Shown: one piece after another, positions 55,422-63,802 of the stretch
Numbering within the stretch: the stretch's first letter is position 1
Layout of the letters: each line of letters starts with the position of its first letter
DNA from: JADFQT01 sp965216025
Lineage (GTDB): Bacteria > Chloroflexota > Dehalococcoidia > Lucifugimonadales > UBA3495
Length of the DNA: 64,000 bases
Direction: 5' to 3'
Assembly (NCBI GenBank): GCA_965216025.1
Contig: CBDCEX010000018.1
Span: 248,001 to 312,000, forward strand
Made by a program: the position numbers and the translations under genes
The notes under the pieces: model-generated
The model's input: the letters and a program-made list of their open reading frames with translations, nothing else
Databases searched by the model: none
What the model was told of the DNA's origin: nothing

Positions 55422-55784
55422 ATGAACCTGAGAAATAGAGACCTGTCCAGCTATGGCATAGGCCGGCAACAGATCCGCCAGGGTGGGGGCCGGGGAAACG
55501 GCAACGACCATTTGGACGAGCTGCTGGGCGCAACGGAGCTTTTTGTTTACCAGCCTCCCAACAAGCCAGTCAAGGGCTACGAATCGCTGAAACTATTCGT
55601 TGAATCGGAGAGTTGCCAGATCCTTTTCACCGCCGACAAGCCGCCGGAGCTACAGGAATTCGAGGCGATGCGGGTCACTCATCTGATGGGAGAAAAAATC
55701 CCAGATGCCGTGGTAAAACGGGTCCATTCCTGGGCTCACGGCCGGAACCTGCTCCACAGCTTTTTCAAGCCCCTCTACCGCTGA
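55422..55784 (+). CDS. Hypothetical protein, 120 residues
   Basis: Starts at ATG after GGGAG. The sequence has a Gly-rich start (RQGGGRGNGNDHLDELLG), then ATELFVYQPPNKPVKGYESL and a C-terminal helix with HSWAHGRNLLHSFFKPLYR. No signal peptide or membrane helix is seen. I do not recognise a family. It follows MITE copy c and precedes a dispersed repeat, and is probably transcribed alone. Confidence 0.6.
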   Translation: MNLRNRDLSSYGIGRQQIRQGGGRGNGNDHLDELLGATELFVYQPPNKPVKGYESLKLFVESESCQILFTADKPPELQEFEAMRVTHLMGEKIPDAVVKRVHSWAHGRNLLHSFFKPLYR

Positions 55785-55798
55785 AACAGGTCCTTTTG

Positions 55799-55895
55799 TC
55801 GTTGCGAGGGCCGCAGGCCGAAGCAATCTCTTGAGGGGAAGGAGAGATTGCTTCGCAGAGTTTATCCTGAGCGCAGCCGAAGGGCTCGCAATGAC
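55799..55895. repeat. Dispersed palindromic repeat, copy 2
   Basis: Reverse complement of the repeat at 22973-23068: TTGCGAGGGCCGCAGGCCGA, GAAGCAATCTC..., GTTTATCCTGAGCGCAG and GGGCTCGCAATGAC. Again found directly after a gene end, so it may be transcribed into a hairpin. Confidence 0.85.
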
Positions 55896-56128
55896 ACTGA
55901 GGATAATTAAAAGGCCCTGACCGCTGAAAGATGCCGGGGAATGATTATTGACCAACGCTTCAGCCGGGGACCTGGAATTCGGGAGCAGCGTGAAGTCCCG
56001 AGCGGCAGTTAGGCGGATCTTTCGTAGCGGTAGCCGTAGCCCCTGATGGTGGACAGTGGGGGAAATTGCCCCTGGCTGTTTTCCAGCTTCTTTCTCAGGT
56101 TGCTTACATGCCACTTGACCAGGCCTAG

Positions 56129-57580
56129 TACTACAACGACGGGTTTAAGGTGGCGGCTCCATCCTGCTTTCGCGGCGGGTGGAGCGGCGTCTCTCGTGGG
56201 AACGGCGAGCCCGTTCGTTGCGTAGCTGCGTATCCTCCAGCCACAACAGCAATTGATCGGGCCCGAACTGCTCCCGGGGCAGCATCTCCCGCACCACCCG
56301 GTACACCTGTGGCCTCGTGATCCGGGGCATCTTTTTCCCCCCAATCCTGCTGCAGGCTCAGCAGGAACGCTCCACCCAGCAGGCACATGGCTATGTGGTG
56401 ATGCCACCCTGCCCAGCTGCGGGTCTCGTATTCGTCCAGCCCCACGTCACCCTTCTCAGTCTCGAACTCCGTTTCAATGCGCCACCTGGACCCACCCACG
56501 TAGGCCAGAGTCTCCAAGGTTGTGCCCTCGGGAGCGTTGGACAGGTAGTAGCGGGGCTCGCTGCCGTCCAGGTTCCGGCGCCAGACGGCCCACAGTTCCT
56601 CGCCGGGCTTGCGCCTCCTGGTGGCCCGCACCCGCTGGGCACTGAACCGGTAGGTGCGCGGCCCCTGGCTTCCCTGGGCCACCGTTATCTCCCGCCAATC
56701 CTCATCCGGCAGTTCATCACCGCGCTGCTCCATGGTCCGCCGCTGCCCAGGCCGCAGCTTGGGTTTGCGGGGGCGGCCGAACCCCGGATATTCCGGACTG
56801 GTCCAAGCCGGGTCCAAGGGCCAGACCGTAGTGCCGCCCGGAACGTCCAGCACGTAGCGCATCCCCAGGGCCGCCAGTCCCTCCCGGAAGGTCGGCGACA
56901 TCCCGAAGGCGTCGTCTCCGGCAACCCACTCGGCCCTGAGGTAGCCCAACTCCAGGACCCGCTCCAGCATCTCCAGGGCCAACTCCGTCTTTGACCGGTA
57001 GTTCCGCCGGTCCTCCGGCACACCCGCCGCAGCACACCGGTCCTGGTCGGAGGTCCAACTCTTGGGCAGATACAGCCGCTTGTCCACCAACGCCCGGCCC
57101 AGCGGGCTGACGTAGGCCAGGAACATCCCACCCTGGCAGTTGGCCACCTTGCCCAGCCTGCCGCAGTACTGCCGGGCCACTCCCGCCGATTTCCTGCCCT
57201 GCTTGGGGAAGTCGCTGCCATCGAACACCCACACCGCCTCCGGGTGTCCCAGCCTGGGGGCCAAGTATTCCTGCAACCGCCCTATGACTGTCTCATCGGA
57301 CCACCGGGCCTCGGTGAGAAAGCGCTGCATCGCCCGGGCCGAGATGCCCACCGATTCCGAGAGATTCTCGGCGTTGCGCCGCTCCTGGTCCTGCACCAGC
57401 AGCGCCTGAAGGTAATTCCCGCTGTGATCCCGCCACTGCTTGCGGCCGAAGGAGGCCGCAAAGAAGGCGTGGAATTCCTGAAGGCTGTCGTAGACCCGCT
57501 CGAAGCTCGCCGCATCCATCACCCAAACCCCCCAACATCATCTGTCCAGCCATCCTACCAGACAACTCGTCGTTGTAGTA
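56129..57580 (-). mobile_element. IS701-family insertion sequence at a CTAG target
   Basis: Inverted ends TACTACAACGACG are found at both sides (left 56129, right end complement CGTCGTTGTAGTA ending 57580). CTAG lies outside each end (56125-56128, 57581-57584), matching a 4-bp target duplication. Length is 1452 bp. Confidence 0.9.
56131..57522 (-). CDS. IS701 family transposase (C-terminal frameshift)
   Basis: A 463-codon frame. VWVFDGSDFPKQGRKSAGV, AEWVAGDDAFGMSPTFREGL and TEFETEKGDVGLDEYETRSW are the DDE-type motifs of IS701. Near 56325-56340, at GGGGGGAAAAAG on the coding strand, the expected C-terminus (PRITRPQVYRVVREMLPREQ) is found in another frame, so one base has been gained or lost in a homopolymer. 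Motif residues are complete, so the shift affects only the last ~60 residues. Whether it is active is open. Confidence 0.88.
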   Translation of the reverse strand: MMDAASFERVYDSLQEFHAFFAASFGRKQWRDHSGNYLQALLVQDQERRNAENLSESVGISARAMQRFLTEARWSDETVIGRLQEYLAPRLGHPEAVWVFDGSDFPKQGRKSAGVARQYCGRLGKVANCQGGMFLAYVSPLGRALVDKRLYLPKSWTSDQDRCAAAGVPEDRRNYRSKTELALEMLERVLELGYLRAEWVAGDDAFGMSPTFREGLAALGMRYVLDVPGGTTVWPLDPAWTSPEYPGFGRPRKPKLRPGQRRTMEQRGDELPDEDWREITVAQGSQGPRTYRFSAQRVRATRRRKPGEELWAVWRRNLDGSEPRYYLSNAPEGTTLETLAYVGGSRWRIETEFETEKGDVGLDEYETRSWAGWHHHIAMCLLGGAFLLSLQQDWGEKDAPDHEATGVPGGAGDAAPGAVRARSIAVVAGGYAATQRTGSPFPRETPLHPPRKQDGAATLNPSL

Positions 57581-57584
57581 CTAG

Positions 57585-57754
57585 AAGTCTGGCCGGAAAG
57601 CCATTTGCCTGGTTTCGCGCTACGCCAATCAGACGTATTACAGTCTATTATGGGATAATAGTATATGTAATAGGTTTTATTTACCCACTATTACATCGAT
57701 AATCGACGTTAAGAAACGACGGCTTGGGGAGAATCGGGGTTTCCGGCCAGACTT
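57585..57754. mobile_element. CTAG-flanked MITE, copy d (170 bp)
   Basis: Ends AAGTCTGGCCGGAAA and TTTCCGGCCAGACTT, flanked by CTAG at 57581-57584 and 57755-57758. Differs from copy e by about one base. Sits directly beside IS701, sharing one CTAG. Confidence 0.9.
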
Positions 57755-58550
57755 CTAGGGTGTCGTAGTTCCTTCCCCAGACATTGGCCAGCAAATACTC
57801 GGCGGAGAGAGCCTCCCCGGGTTTCTTCACGAAGTTGGAAAGCAGGGAATATTCGATGGGAGTCAAGTCTTTACGTTGTCCTTCGACATACACTTCTCGG
57901 CGGACGAAATCCACGGTGAGGAAAGGGTCGGAGTAATTGGCAGTTACTTCCTCTGCGCTGGGCCAATGGGCCCGCCGGAGGCAGGCGTCCACCCGGGCAA
58001 CCAGCTCGCGGCCGCTTACCGGCTTGGTAACGTAATCGTCGGCTCCGGCGGCAAAGGTCTTCACCTTCTGGTCGATGCGATCCACAGCGGTCAGGGCTAT
58101 CACCGGCATGTAGGAAACCTCTCGTATCCGCCGGCACAGCTCCAGGCCATCCATATCCGGCATCACGACGTCCACCACCGCCACATCCGGACGGGTGGTA
58201 AAGAACTCTCGTAGACCGGATTTCCCGTCGCTGGCTGCCACAGTCTGATGGCCCGCGTCTTCAAATAGGCGGGTGAGAAAATTCAGGACTCCGGGTTCAT
58301 CATCAACTGTCAGTACTCTTGCCACCACAACCTACTCACATCGCCAGTTAATTTGCTCATTTGCCAACCACCGAATCATTACACTGATTCCGGTCACTGA
58401 TTCCGGGCGCTGGTTCTGGCCCTTTCGGCGGAACCAGTTGGCTGGCTGGAGACTTACCTAAACCAAAGCTAAGGTGAAACCTACATAAAGCGAACCCGAA
58501 GAGGAGTTGCGATATTCTGTAAAAGAAGTCGATTGGCGGTGGTGGAAGGG

Positions 58551-58811
58551 ATGACAGACATAGTGCAACTCCTGGAACGGTGGCAACTGGATGTAGGCGA
58601 CTTACGGGAAAGGATGTATCGGGCGCCAACACCTCGGGAGCGAGAGCGATGGCATGGGCTATGGTTGTTGGCCCAAGGGTGGTCGGCCACTCAAGTGGCT
58701 GAGGCTTTGGAGAGAGAGCCTCATACCATCGGAAACTGGCTGGACAACTTTCGCCAAGGCGGGGCCCAAGGTTTGGTCTTTGAGCAGACTGGGGGTTCCC
58801 CCCCGTCTTGA
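58551..58811 (+). CDS. IS630 transposase, first frame (HTH part)
   Basis: The product carries the N-terminal helix-turn-helix domain of an IS630 transposase: RAPTPRERERWHGLWLLAQG and WSATQVAEALEREPHTIGNW. It ends at 58811, in frame with a C7 run that lies at the overlap with the second frame. The start is uncertain (ATG 58551 or a TTG at 58533). The complete transposase would be made by a -1 slip at C-CCC-CCG (58799-58805). Confidence 0.8.
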   Translation: MTDIVQLLERWQLDVGDLRERMYRAPTPRERERWHGLWLLAQGWSATQVAEALEREPHTIGNWLDNFRQGGAQGLVFEQTGGSPPS

Positions 58812-59692
58812 ACCGAGGTCAACAGAACCAACTGAAGTCTGCGGTGCAAAATCCGCCTGGGGAGGCGGGGATTGAATTGTCCAACTGGAACTGGAAAGTA
58901 GTAAGGCAATTTCTCAAGCAGAGCTTTGACCTGGGGCTGAGTCGGAGCAGTTGCTTGAACTACCTCCATCGGTTGGGCTTCGTGCTGAAGCGACCCAAGA
59001 AACGCCTCCTGAAAGCCAAGGATGAAGAACGGAAAGCCTTCGTCCTCCAGTACAGCCAAATCCGAGAGGAGGCCCAAGAGAGTGGAGCCAAGATCTTCTT
59101 CGTGGATGAAGCCCACTTTCGGGCCGATGCCGACCTGCGAGGCAAATGGGTACTCAAGGGAGAGGCAGCGCTGGTGGACTCCACCAGTCCCCGGTGGGGA
59201 GAGAAGGCCTGCTACTACTCGGGAGTTTGTCTGGAGACTGGGGAGGTGGAAGCCATGGAAATAGCTGGAAACAGCAATGCCGAGACCTCCACCGCCTTTT
59301 TACAGCAGCTAAGAGCAAACTATCCTGGACCTCTGGTAGTAATCTGGGACAATGGGCCAGCCCACCGAGGAGCAGCGATTCGCAGTTATTTGACCACTCC
59401 TGACTTGCATCTGAGGTTGGTGGCCTTACCGGCCTACAGCCCAGACTTCAATGCCGACGAAGCCGTCTGGGACTGGGCCAGGGAAGAGGTCACGGCCAAC
59501 GAATGCCTGGGAACAAAAGCCAAAGTCCAAGAGAAGATGAATCAATTCTTCGGCGGGCTAGCTCACCGTAAGGAAGAAGTGAAACGTCGCTGCCGAACCC
59601 GGTTACAGGCCCGAGCCGATGCTTTGATCTTTACACCTGCCGTGCCTTTGCCATCACTGCCCAATGTAGTTCCCACCTTGGCTTTGGTTTAG
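58808..59692 (+). CDS. IS630 transposase, second frame (DDE core)
   Basis: Second winged-helix and DDE core: NWNWKVVRQFLKQSFDLGLS, LHRLGFVLKRPKKRLLKAKD, KIFFVDEAHFRADADLRG (first Asp), PLVVIWDNGPAHRGAAIRSY (second Asp) and AYSPDFNADEAVWDWAREEV (Glu). It lies -1 relative to the first frame and is probably expressed as a fusion after slippage. No inactivating change is seen. The stop codon overlaps the right terminal repeat. Confidence 0.9.
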   Translation: MNRGQQNQLKSAVQNPPGEAGIELSNWNWKVVRQFLKQSFDLGLSRSSCLNYLHRLGFVLKRPKKRLLKAKDEERKAFVLQYSQIREEAQESGAKIFFVDEAHFRADADLRGKWVLKGEAALVDSTSPRWGEKACYYSGVCLETGEVEAMEIAGNSNAETSTAFLQQLRANYPGPLVVIWDNGPAHRGAAIRSYLTTPDLHLRLVALPAYSPDFNADEAVWDWAREEVTANECLGTKAKVQEKMNQFFGGLAHRKEEVKRRCRTRLQARADALIFTPAVPLPSLPNVVPTLALV

Positions 59693-59911
59693 GAGTAAAT
59701 TTAGATTGCCGACGCCTTAATATCAATCGATTTCCCGGCGATTGCCCGAATATTAAGATAATGTGACCATAGAGGGGCAAAGAAGTAGCTGGAGGGCAGG
59801 CCCCGACCCGCCGTTGAAACTCGAAAGCCCAGAGACCAAAAGGACCCGGCAGGTCCCCCTTGCTGGCGGTGAGAGGTGGATGGTGCCGAGGGTGCGGAGG
59901 TTGGATACTAG

Positions 59912-60081
59912 AAGTCTGGCCGGAAAGCCATTTGCCTGGTTTCGCGCTACGCCAATCAGACGTATTACAGTCTATTATGGGATAATAGTATATGTAATAG
60001 GTTTTATTTACCCACTATTACATCGATAATCGACGTTAAAAAACGACGGCTTGGGGAGAATCGGGGTTTCCGGCCAGACTT
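59912..60081. mobile_element. CTAG-flanked MITE, copy e (170 bp)
   Basis: Same ends as copy d and nearly identical inside (one A/G difference near 60040). CTAG flanks are at 59908-59911 and 60082-60085. Confidence 0.9.
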
Positions 60082-60085
60082 CTAG

Positions 60086-60410
60086 GGAACCAGTGCCCCC
60101 AGGCCCGACGAGGAAGGAAGGCTTCTCCTGGGCCTGGGGGCACCGCAGGGCTTACTTGCGCCGGTTGAGCCTGCCGGGGTTGGACCTGGTGGGTAATGCC
60201 GCCATAAAAACCTACCCCAACCGGGCAGACGCTGCTTGATTGAATGCCGAACTAATTTGGGTTCTGCCTGCAGTTAGCTACAACATCGGTATTGATGGAC
60301 CATTCGGCGACTAACTGCCGATTCCGCGAGGCGCCGTCCTTTCCTTTTACGCTGTACAACTGGAACCATTGCCGATATCGAAATCCTGGACGAACATTGT
60401 CCCAGTCCGC
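60086..60410. other. Non-coding stretch with a large GC hairpin
   Basis: No gene is supported. GTGCCCCCAGGCCC (60093-60106) pairs perfectly with GGGCCTGGGGGCAC (60130-60143) around a 23-nt loop, starting 8 bp after MITE copy e. Confidence 0.55.
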
Positions 60411-60734
60411 CTACGCACTGGTGGCCTTACCGGGCAGCGACTGGACGGTGGTCCAAAATTCGAAATTCCTGGACCTTCTTTGCAGCAGAATTTCAGCCTC
60501 GACCTTGTGCCCCAGGGGTTCCCATTCCACCAGGCTTTGGAGACGGCACGGCGCATTTCCATCATCGGAAGCGGGAGTGGTGATGGTAAGCTGATTATGG
60601 TTCACGGTGACGCCGCGGCCCCCTGCCTCAACGGCATCCGCTCCCAGCCAAACTAGGCCGAGGATCCCAGCCGCCACCGCGACAATTGCCAAAGATAGTG
60701 CCTTAAATGAAAGCGCCTTTTTGCTTAAAAACAT
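60411..60734 (-). CDS. Small secreted protein of unknown function
   Basis: A 107-residue product with a strong ribosome site (AAGGAGGAG) before the ATG. The N-terminus FKALSLAIVAVAAGILGLVW is a signal peptide or membrane anchor, followed by GADAVEAGGRGVTVNHNQLT. The remaining part, ITTPASDDGNAPCRLQSLVE and VEAEILLQRRSRNFEFWTTV, is not recognised. The C-terminus may be frameshifted, because another frame just downstream remains protein-like. Confidence 0.55.
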   Translation of the reverse strand: MFLSKKALSFKALSLAIVAVAAGILGLVWLGADAVEAGGRGVTVNHNQLTITTPASDDGNAPCRLQSLVEWEPLGHKVEAEILLQRRSRNFEFWTTVQSLPGKATSA

Positions 60735-61041
60735 AACACTCCTCCTTAAATTAACGACTAATTACAGGTTAGCCGTTAAGAGCGGCAGCCGGAGGAAAAC
60801 TGGGTAATAGCCCGGTCAGACTTTGTGGCGGAGGTGTGGCAAAGGTGTGGAAATGGTTAGGCCGAGGCAGGCCATCAGTCACTACCCAATGACTAAAAGG
60901 CTGAAATCGCGACAATCGGGGGTTGAAAGCGGCGCCGGGACATCCGCTCGGGCAACTCTCTGAAAGATGCGGGGGAGTCGATGGGCGGCGAGAGGAACCG
61001 GCTGACGGGGAGTCTCTGGAGAAGGGAGAAAATGACTCAGG

Positions 61042-61116
61042 TGGTGGGCCTGGCAGGGATCGAACCTACGACCAATCGGTTATGAGCCGATTGCTCTACC
61101 ACTGAGCTACAGGCCC
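61042..61116 (-). tRNA. tRNA with CAT anticodon (elongator Met or Ile2)
   Basis: Acceptor GGGCCTG pairs with CAGGCCC; anticodon stem ATCGG/CCGAT encloses CTCATAA; T-loop TTCGATC is present and CCA is encoded. The first acceptor pair is G-C, so it is not the initiator. CAT-anticodon tRNAs may be elongator Met or, if C34 is modified to lysidine, Ile2; sequence alone leaves this open. Confidence 0.92.
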
Positions 61117-61220
61117 CCAGACTAAAGCCAGGGTGGGATTTACGCGAAACAATTGCCACCCTAGGCGGGATTAAACAACTTTTAGTTTAATTTTTAGCTT
61201 ATCCCCGCCTCATTGGGGTG

Positions 61221-62576
61221 TCAAGAAATACCCAGGCGGTCTCGATAATCCGGATCCCAGGAACCCAACAGTCCCTCTTCCACCGATCTTAGAGGGTCGA
61301 TGCGTGGTGCCAGGTCGCCTTTTAAGGGGACGGAGGAAATAATCGCATCCTCCACCAACCGTTGATAGCTGTCGGCGCCCAGCCCTAACAGTCCCATTAG
61401 CAAGTCCTCGTTGTCTTCTCCGAACGCCGGCGCCGGCTTACGAATCTTCAACGGGGTGTTGGCGTACTTGTAAGGCCGTCCCATGAATAGCCGAGTGCCT
61501 ATCTTTCGCTCCTCCGGGTAAGTTACCCGCTCCAGGAAATTTCGGCTCTGATACTGGGGGTCGAAGTGGATATCTTGCCCGGTCAGGACCGGTCCAGCAG
61601 GTATGCCCCGGCCCTGCAGCAGGTGCATCAGCTCGTATTTGTCGATGGACCGGGTCCAATTCCTGATGATTTCATCCAGCTCGTCCTGGTGACGGGAGCG
61701 GTCGATAAGGTCGGCGAAGCGGGGATCCAGGGCCAGCTCTTCCCGACCCAGTAAAGCGCATAAAGATCGCCATTGCTCATCGCTGCCCACCGACAGCGTT
61801 AGCCACTGGTCGTCGCCCAATGTTGGATAGCAACCTTGAGGGACCCGATAGGGGTGGCGGTTGCCAATGCGGCCGCCCTCTCTGCCGTTGGTTATGGCGT
61901 CCATGATGTATTCCGACAGGAACATCGCTCCGGCTTGGTACATGCCGATGTCGATCCACTGGCCCTTGCCGGTGCGGGCCCGGTAGCGTAGGGCGGCGCC
62001 GATAGCGAAAACGGCGGTCCAGGTGGAAAGAAAATCCACAAAAGACCTGCCGGCCTTGGAAGGTTCTTCGCCACTATAGCCGGTTACCCAGCAGTGGCCG
62101 TGGGTGCCTTCCTGGGTCGTAGCCTGGGCCGGGTAGCTGGAATAGGGACCATCTCCGTGGCCGTAACCGGTATTGGACACCAGAATAATGTCGGGCCTGA
62201 TCTTTTTCAGGTTGGGATAGTCCAGGTTCCAGCCCCGCATCACCCGGGGGGTGAAATTCTCCATCACCACGTCGCTCAGGTTGACCATCTCCCGAAACAG
62301 CTCCCGACCCCGCTCGGTGGACAGGTCCAAAATCAGCGACCGCTTGCCCCGATTCAGCAGGTTAAATGTCGAAGGCCTATTCCACCAGTCCTCTCCCGGA
62401 TCATTCTCCGGGAAGCTGCCGTACAACCCACCGGTCCGCGTAATGTCCGGGCGATTCGGACCTTCTACCTTGATCACTTCGGCACCCAGATCGGTCAGAT
62501 GCCCGGCGGTGTAGGGCAGCGCGAAGACGTAGGTTGAATCTAGGATGCGGATGCCGTCAAGGGGCAATGTCGACAT
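61221..62576 (-). CDS. CaiB/BaiF CoA-transferase family III protein (1)
   Basis: A 451-residue class III CoA-transferase. LDGIRILDSTYVFALPYTAG, HLTDLGAEVIKVEGPNRPDI, FNLLNRGKRSLILDLSTERG and SDVVMENFTPRVMRGWNLDY are typical; the catalytic Asp of the family lies in the middle GMYQAG-type segment (WIDIGMYQAGAMFLSEYIMD). It moves CoA between acids such as succinate or formyl and an organic acid. The ATG at 62576 is chosen because the upstream frame is not homologous. It is followed 32 bp upstream on the same strand by a second family member, so they may form a heteromer or a two-gene operon. Confidence 0.92.
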   Translation of the reverse strand: MSTLPLDGIRILDSTYVFALPYTAGHLTDLGAEVIKVEGPNRPDITRTGGLYGSFPENDPGEDWWNRPSTFNLLNRGKRSLILDLSTERGRELFREMVNLSDVVMENFTPRVMRGWNLDYPNLKKIRPDIILVSNTGYGHGDGPYSSYPAQATTQEGTHGHCWVTGYSGEEPSKAGRSFVDFLSTWTAVFAIGAALRYRARTGKGQWIDIGMYQAGAMFLSEYIMDAITNGREGGRIGNRHPYRVPQGCYPTLGDDQWLTLSVGSDEQWRSLCALLGREELALDPRFADLIDRSRHQDELDEIIRNWTRSIDKYELMHLLQGRGIPAGPVLTGQDIHFDPQYQSRNFLERVTYPEERKIGTRLFMGRPYKYANTPLKIRKPAPAFGEDNEDLLMGLLGLGADSYQRLVEDAIISSVPLKGDLAPRIDPLRSVEEGLLGSWDPDYRDRLGIS

Positions 62577-62608
62577 GGAAGTTTGTATCTCCCTCTGGTC
62601 GCGGTCTT

Positions 62609-63802
62609 TTAGATAACGTTCAATTGTCGCAGCTGTACCATCTGTTGCGGGGAGTACTGCAGACCATCGACGTAGATTTCCCGGTTGTGCTGACCCAAAG
62701 TGGGCGCCGTCATCCGCAATTGGTAGGGAGTGCCGCTGAACTTGCACAGCTCAGCGGGAACCTTAACCTTGCCAATAACCGGATGCTCCGTCTCTCGATA
62801 AAATTCCCGGGACTCCAGCTGGGGACAATCGGCCAGCTCTCCCGGAGTCTGGACCAAGCCAAACAGCATCCGTGCTTGCGCGGCCTTGGGGAACAAGTCC
62901 CATTTGCTCCGGTCCTTGATGGCATCCAGAATTATCTCGTCCATAGCCGGCCCGTTTAGAACCCGCTGAGTCCGGTCGGCAAAGCGGGGCTCCAGCAATT
63001 GGGGAGCTTCGAAAACTCCGGCGATATCCTCCCAGGAAGCGCCGCCGCCGGCCTGTACGATGATCCAGCCGTCTTGGCAGGGCATGGGGTTCTCAAACAT
63101 GCTTCCCTCGGCCCGGCGCCGGATCTGAACGCCGCCCATGAAGGGGTAGATAGTCTGGGTGGCCATCATGGTGGAGGCCACACACTCGGTAATCGAAACG
63201 TCGACGTGCTCGCCCTCTCCGGTGGTCTCCTGCCGGAACAGCGCCATGCTGGTGGCGCCGGCGGCAAATAGGCCGCCCTCATACTGGGCCTGGAATCCAC
63301 CGTGCTTGAGGGGCTCCCGGCCCTGTATGCCGCTGACGCTCATGATCATGCCCATGGCGTAACTGACGATCTCCTCCCCCTGGAACTGGCTGTAGGGCCC
63401 TTCTTGCCCAAAGGGGGTTATCGAGCTCAACACCAAAGACGGATTGACCTCCCGCAACTCCTGGTAGCCCAGTCCCAAGGAGGAGAGAAATCCCGGCTGG
63501 TAGCTTTCTATGATTAAATCCACCCGGGCAGCCAATCGTTTCAGGATGCTCTGGCCCAACTCGGTTTCCAGATTCAGGGTGGCGCTTTTCTTGTTCAGGT
63601 TTAGGACCAGGAAGAAGAGGCTCTTTTCGGGGTGGGGGTCGTCGTGGAAAAAGGGGCCCATCCGCCGCAGCGCCGCTCCGGCCGGCGGCTCAATCTTCAG
63701 CACCTCGGCCCCGTAGTCGGCCAAAAGACGGGCACAGAAGGAACCGGCGATATCCTCGCTCAGGTCCAATACCTTCACGCCCTCCAGGGCTCCTGTTAGC
63801 AT
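62609..63802 (-). CDS. CaiB/BaiF CoA-transferase family III protein (2)
   Basis: A 397-residue family III CoA-transferase. VKVLDLSEDIAGSFCARLLA, DYGAEVLKIEPPAGAALRRM, VLNLNKKSATLNLETELG and VDLIIESYQPGFLSSLGLGY are the N-terminal features; TGEGEHVDVSITECVASTM has the catalytic Asp in the DVS segment. GGGAGATG precedes the ATG. It is upstream of, and probably co-transcribed with, the first CoA-transferase. Such pairs occur in pathways for carnitine, bile acids or aromatic acids; the substrate is not known. Confidence 0.92.
   Translation of the reverse strand: MLTGALEGVKVLDLSEDIAGSFCARLLADYGAEVLKIEPPAGAALRRMGPFFHDDPHPEKSLFFLVLNLNKKSATLNLETELGQSILKRLAARVDLIIESYQPGFLSSLGLGYQELREVNPSLVLSSITPFGQEGPYSQFQGEEIVSYAMGMIMSVSGIQGREPLKHGGFQAQYEGGLFAAGATSMALFRQETTGEGEHVDVSITECVASTMMATQTIYPFMGGVQIRRRAEGSMFENPMPCQDGWIIVQAGGGASWEDIAGVFEAPQLLEPRFADRTQRVLNGPAMDEIILDAIKDRSKWDLFPKAAQARMLFGLVQTPGELADCPQLESREFYRETEHPVIGKVKVPAELCKFSGTPYQLRMTAPTLGQHNREIYVDGLQYSPQQMVQLRQLNVI

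Larger units (their letters stand above)
56009..58328 (-). pseudogene. OmpR-family response regulator split by stacked IS701 and MITE
   Basis: The 5' part (58328 to 57759) has a complete receiver (VDDEPGVLNFL, VAVVDVVMPDMDG with phospho-Asp, VIALTAVD, DDYVTKPVS with Lys) and the start of a winged helix (LTPIEYSLLSNFVKKPGEAL, ANVWGRNYDT). The 3' part (56124 to 56009) reads LVKWHVSNLRKKLE, then STIRGYGYRYERSA. Joining at a single CTAG gives GRNYDTLGLVKWHVSNLRKK with the frame intact. The gene therefore was whole before two elements entered the same CTAG. DNA binding is now lost. Confidence 0.9.
58457..59693 (+). mobile_element. IS630-family insertion sequence (complete, copy 2)
   Basis: Inverted ends CCTAAACCAAAGCTAAGGTG (left) and CCTAAACCAAAGCCAAGGTG (right, minus strand) enclose two overlapping reading frames. 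Copy 1 at 1.3-2.2 kb and a solo end at 29.6 kb show the family has spread in this genome. Confidence 0.9.
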
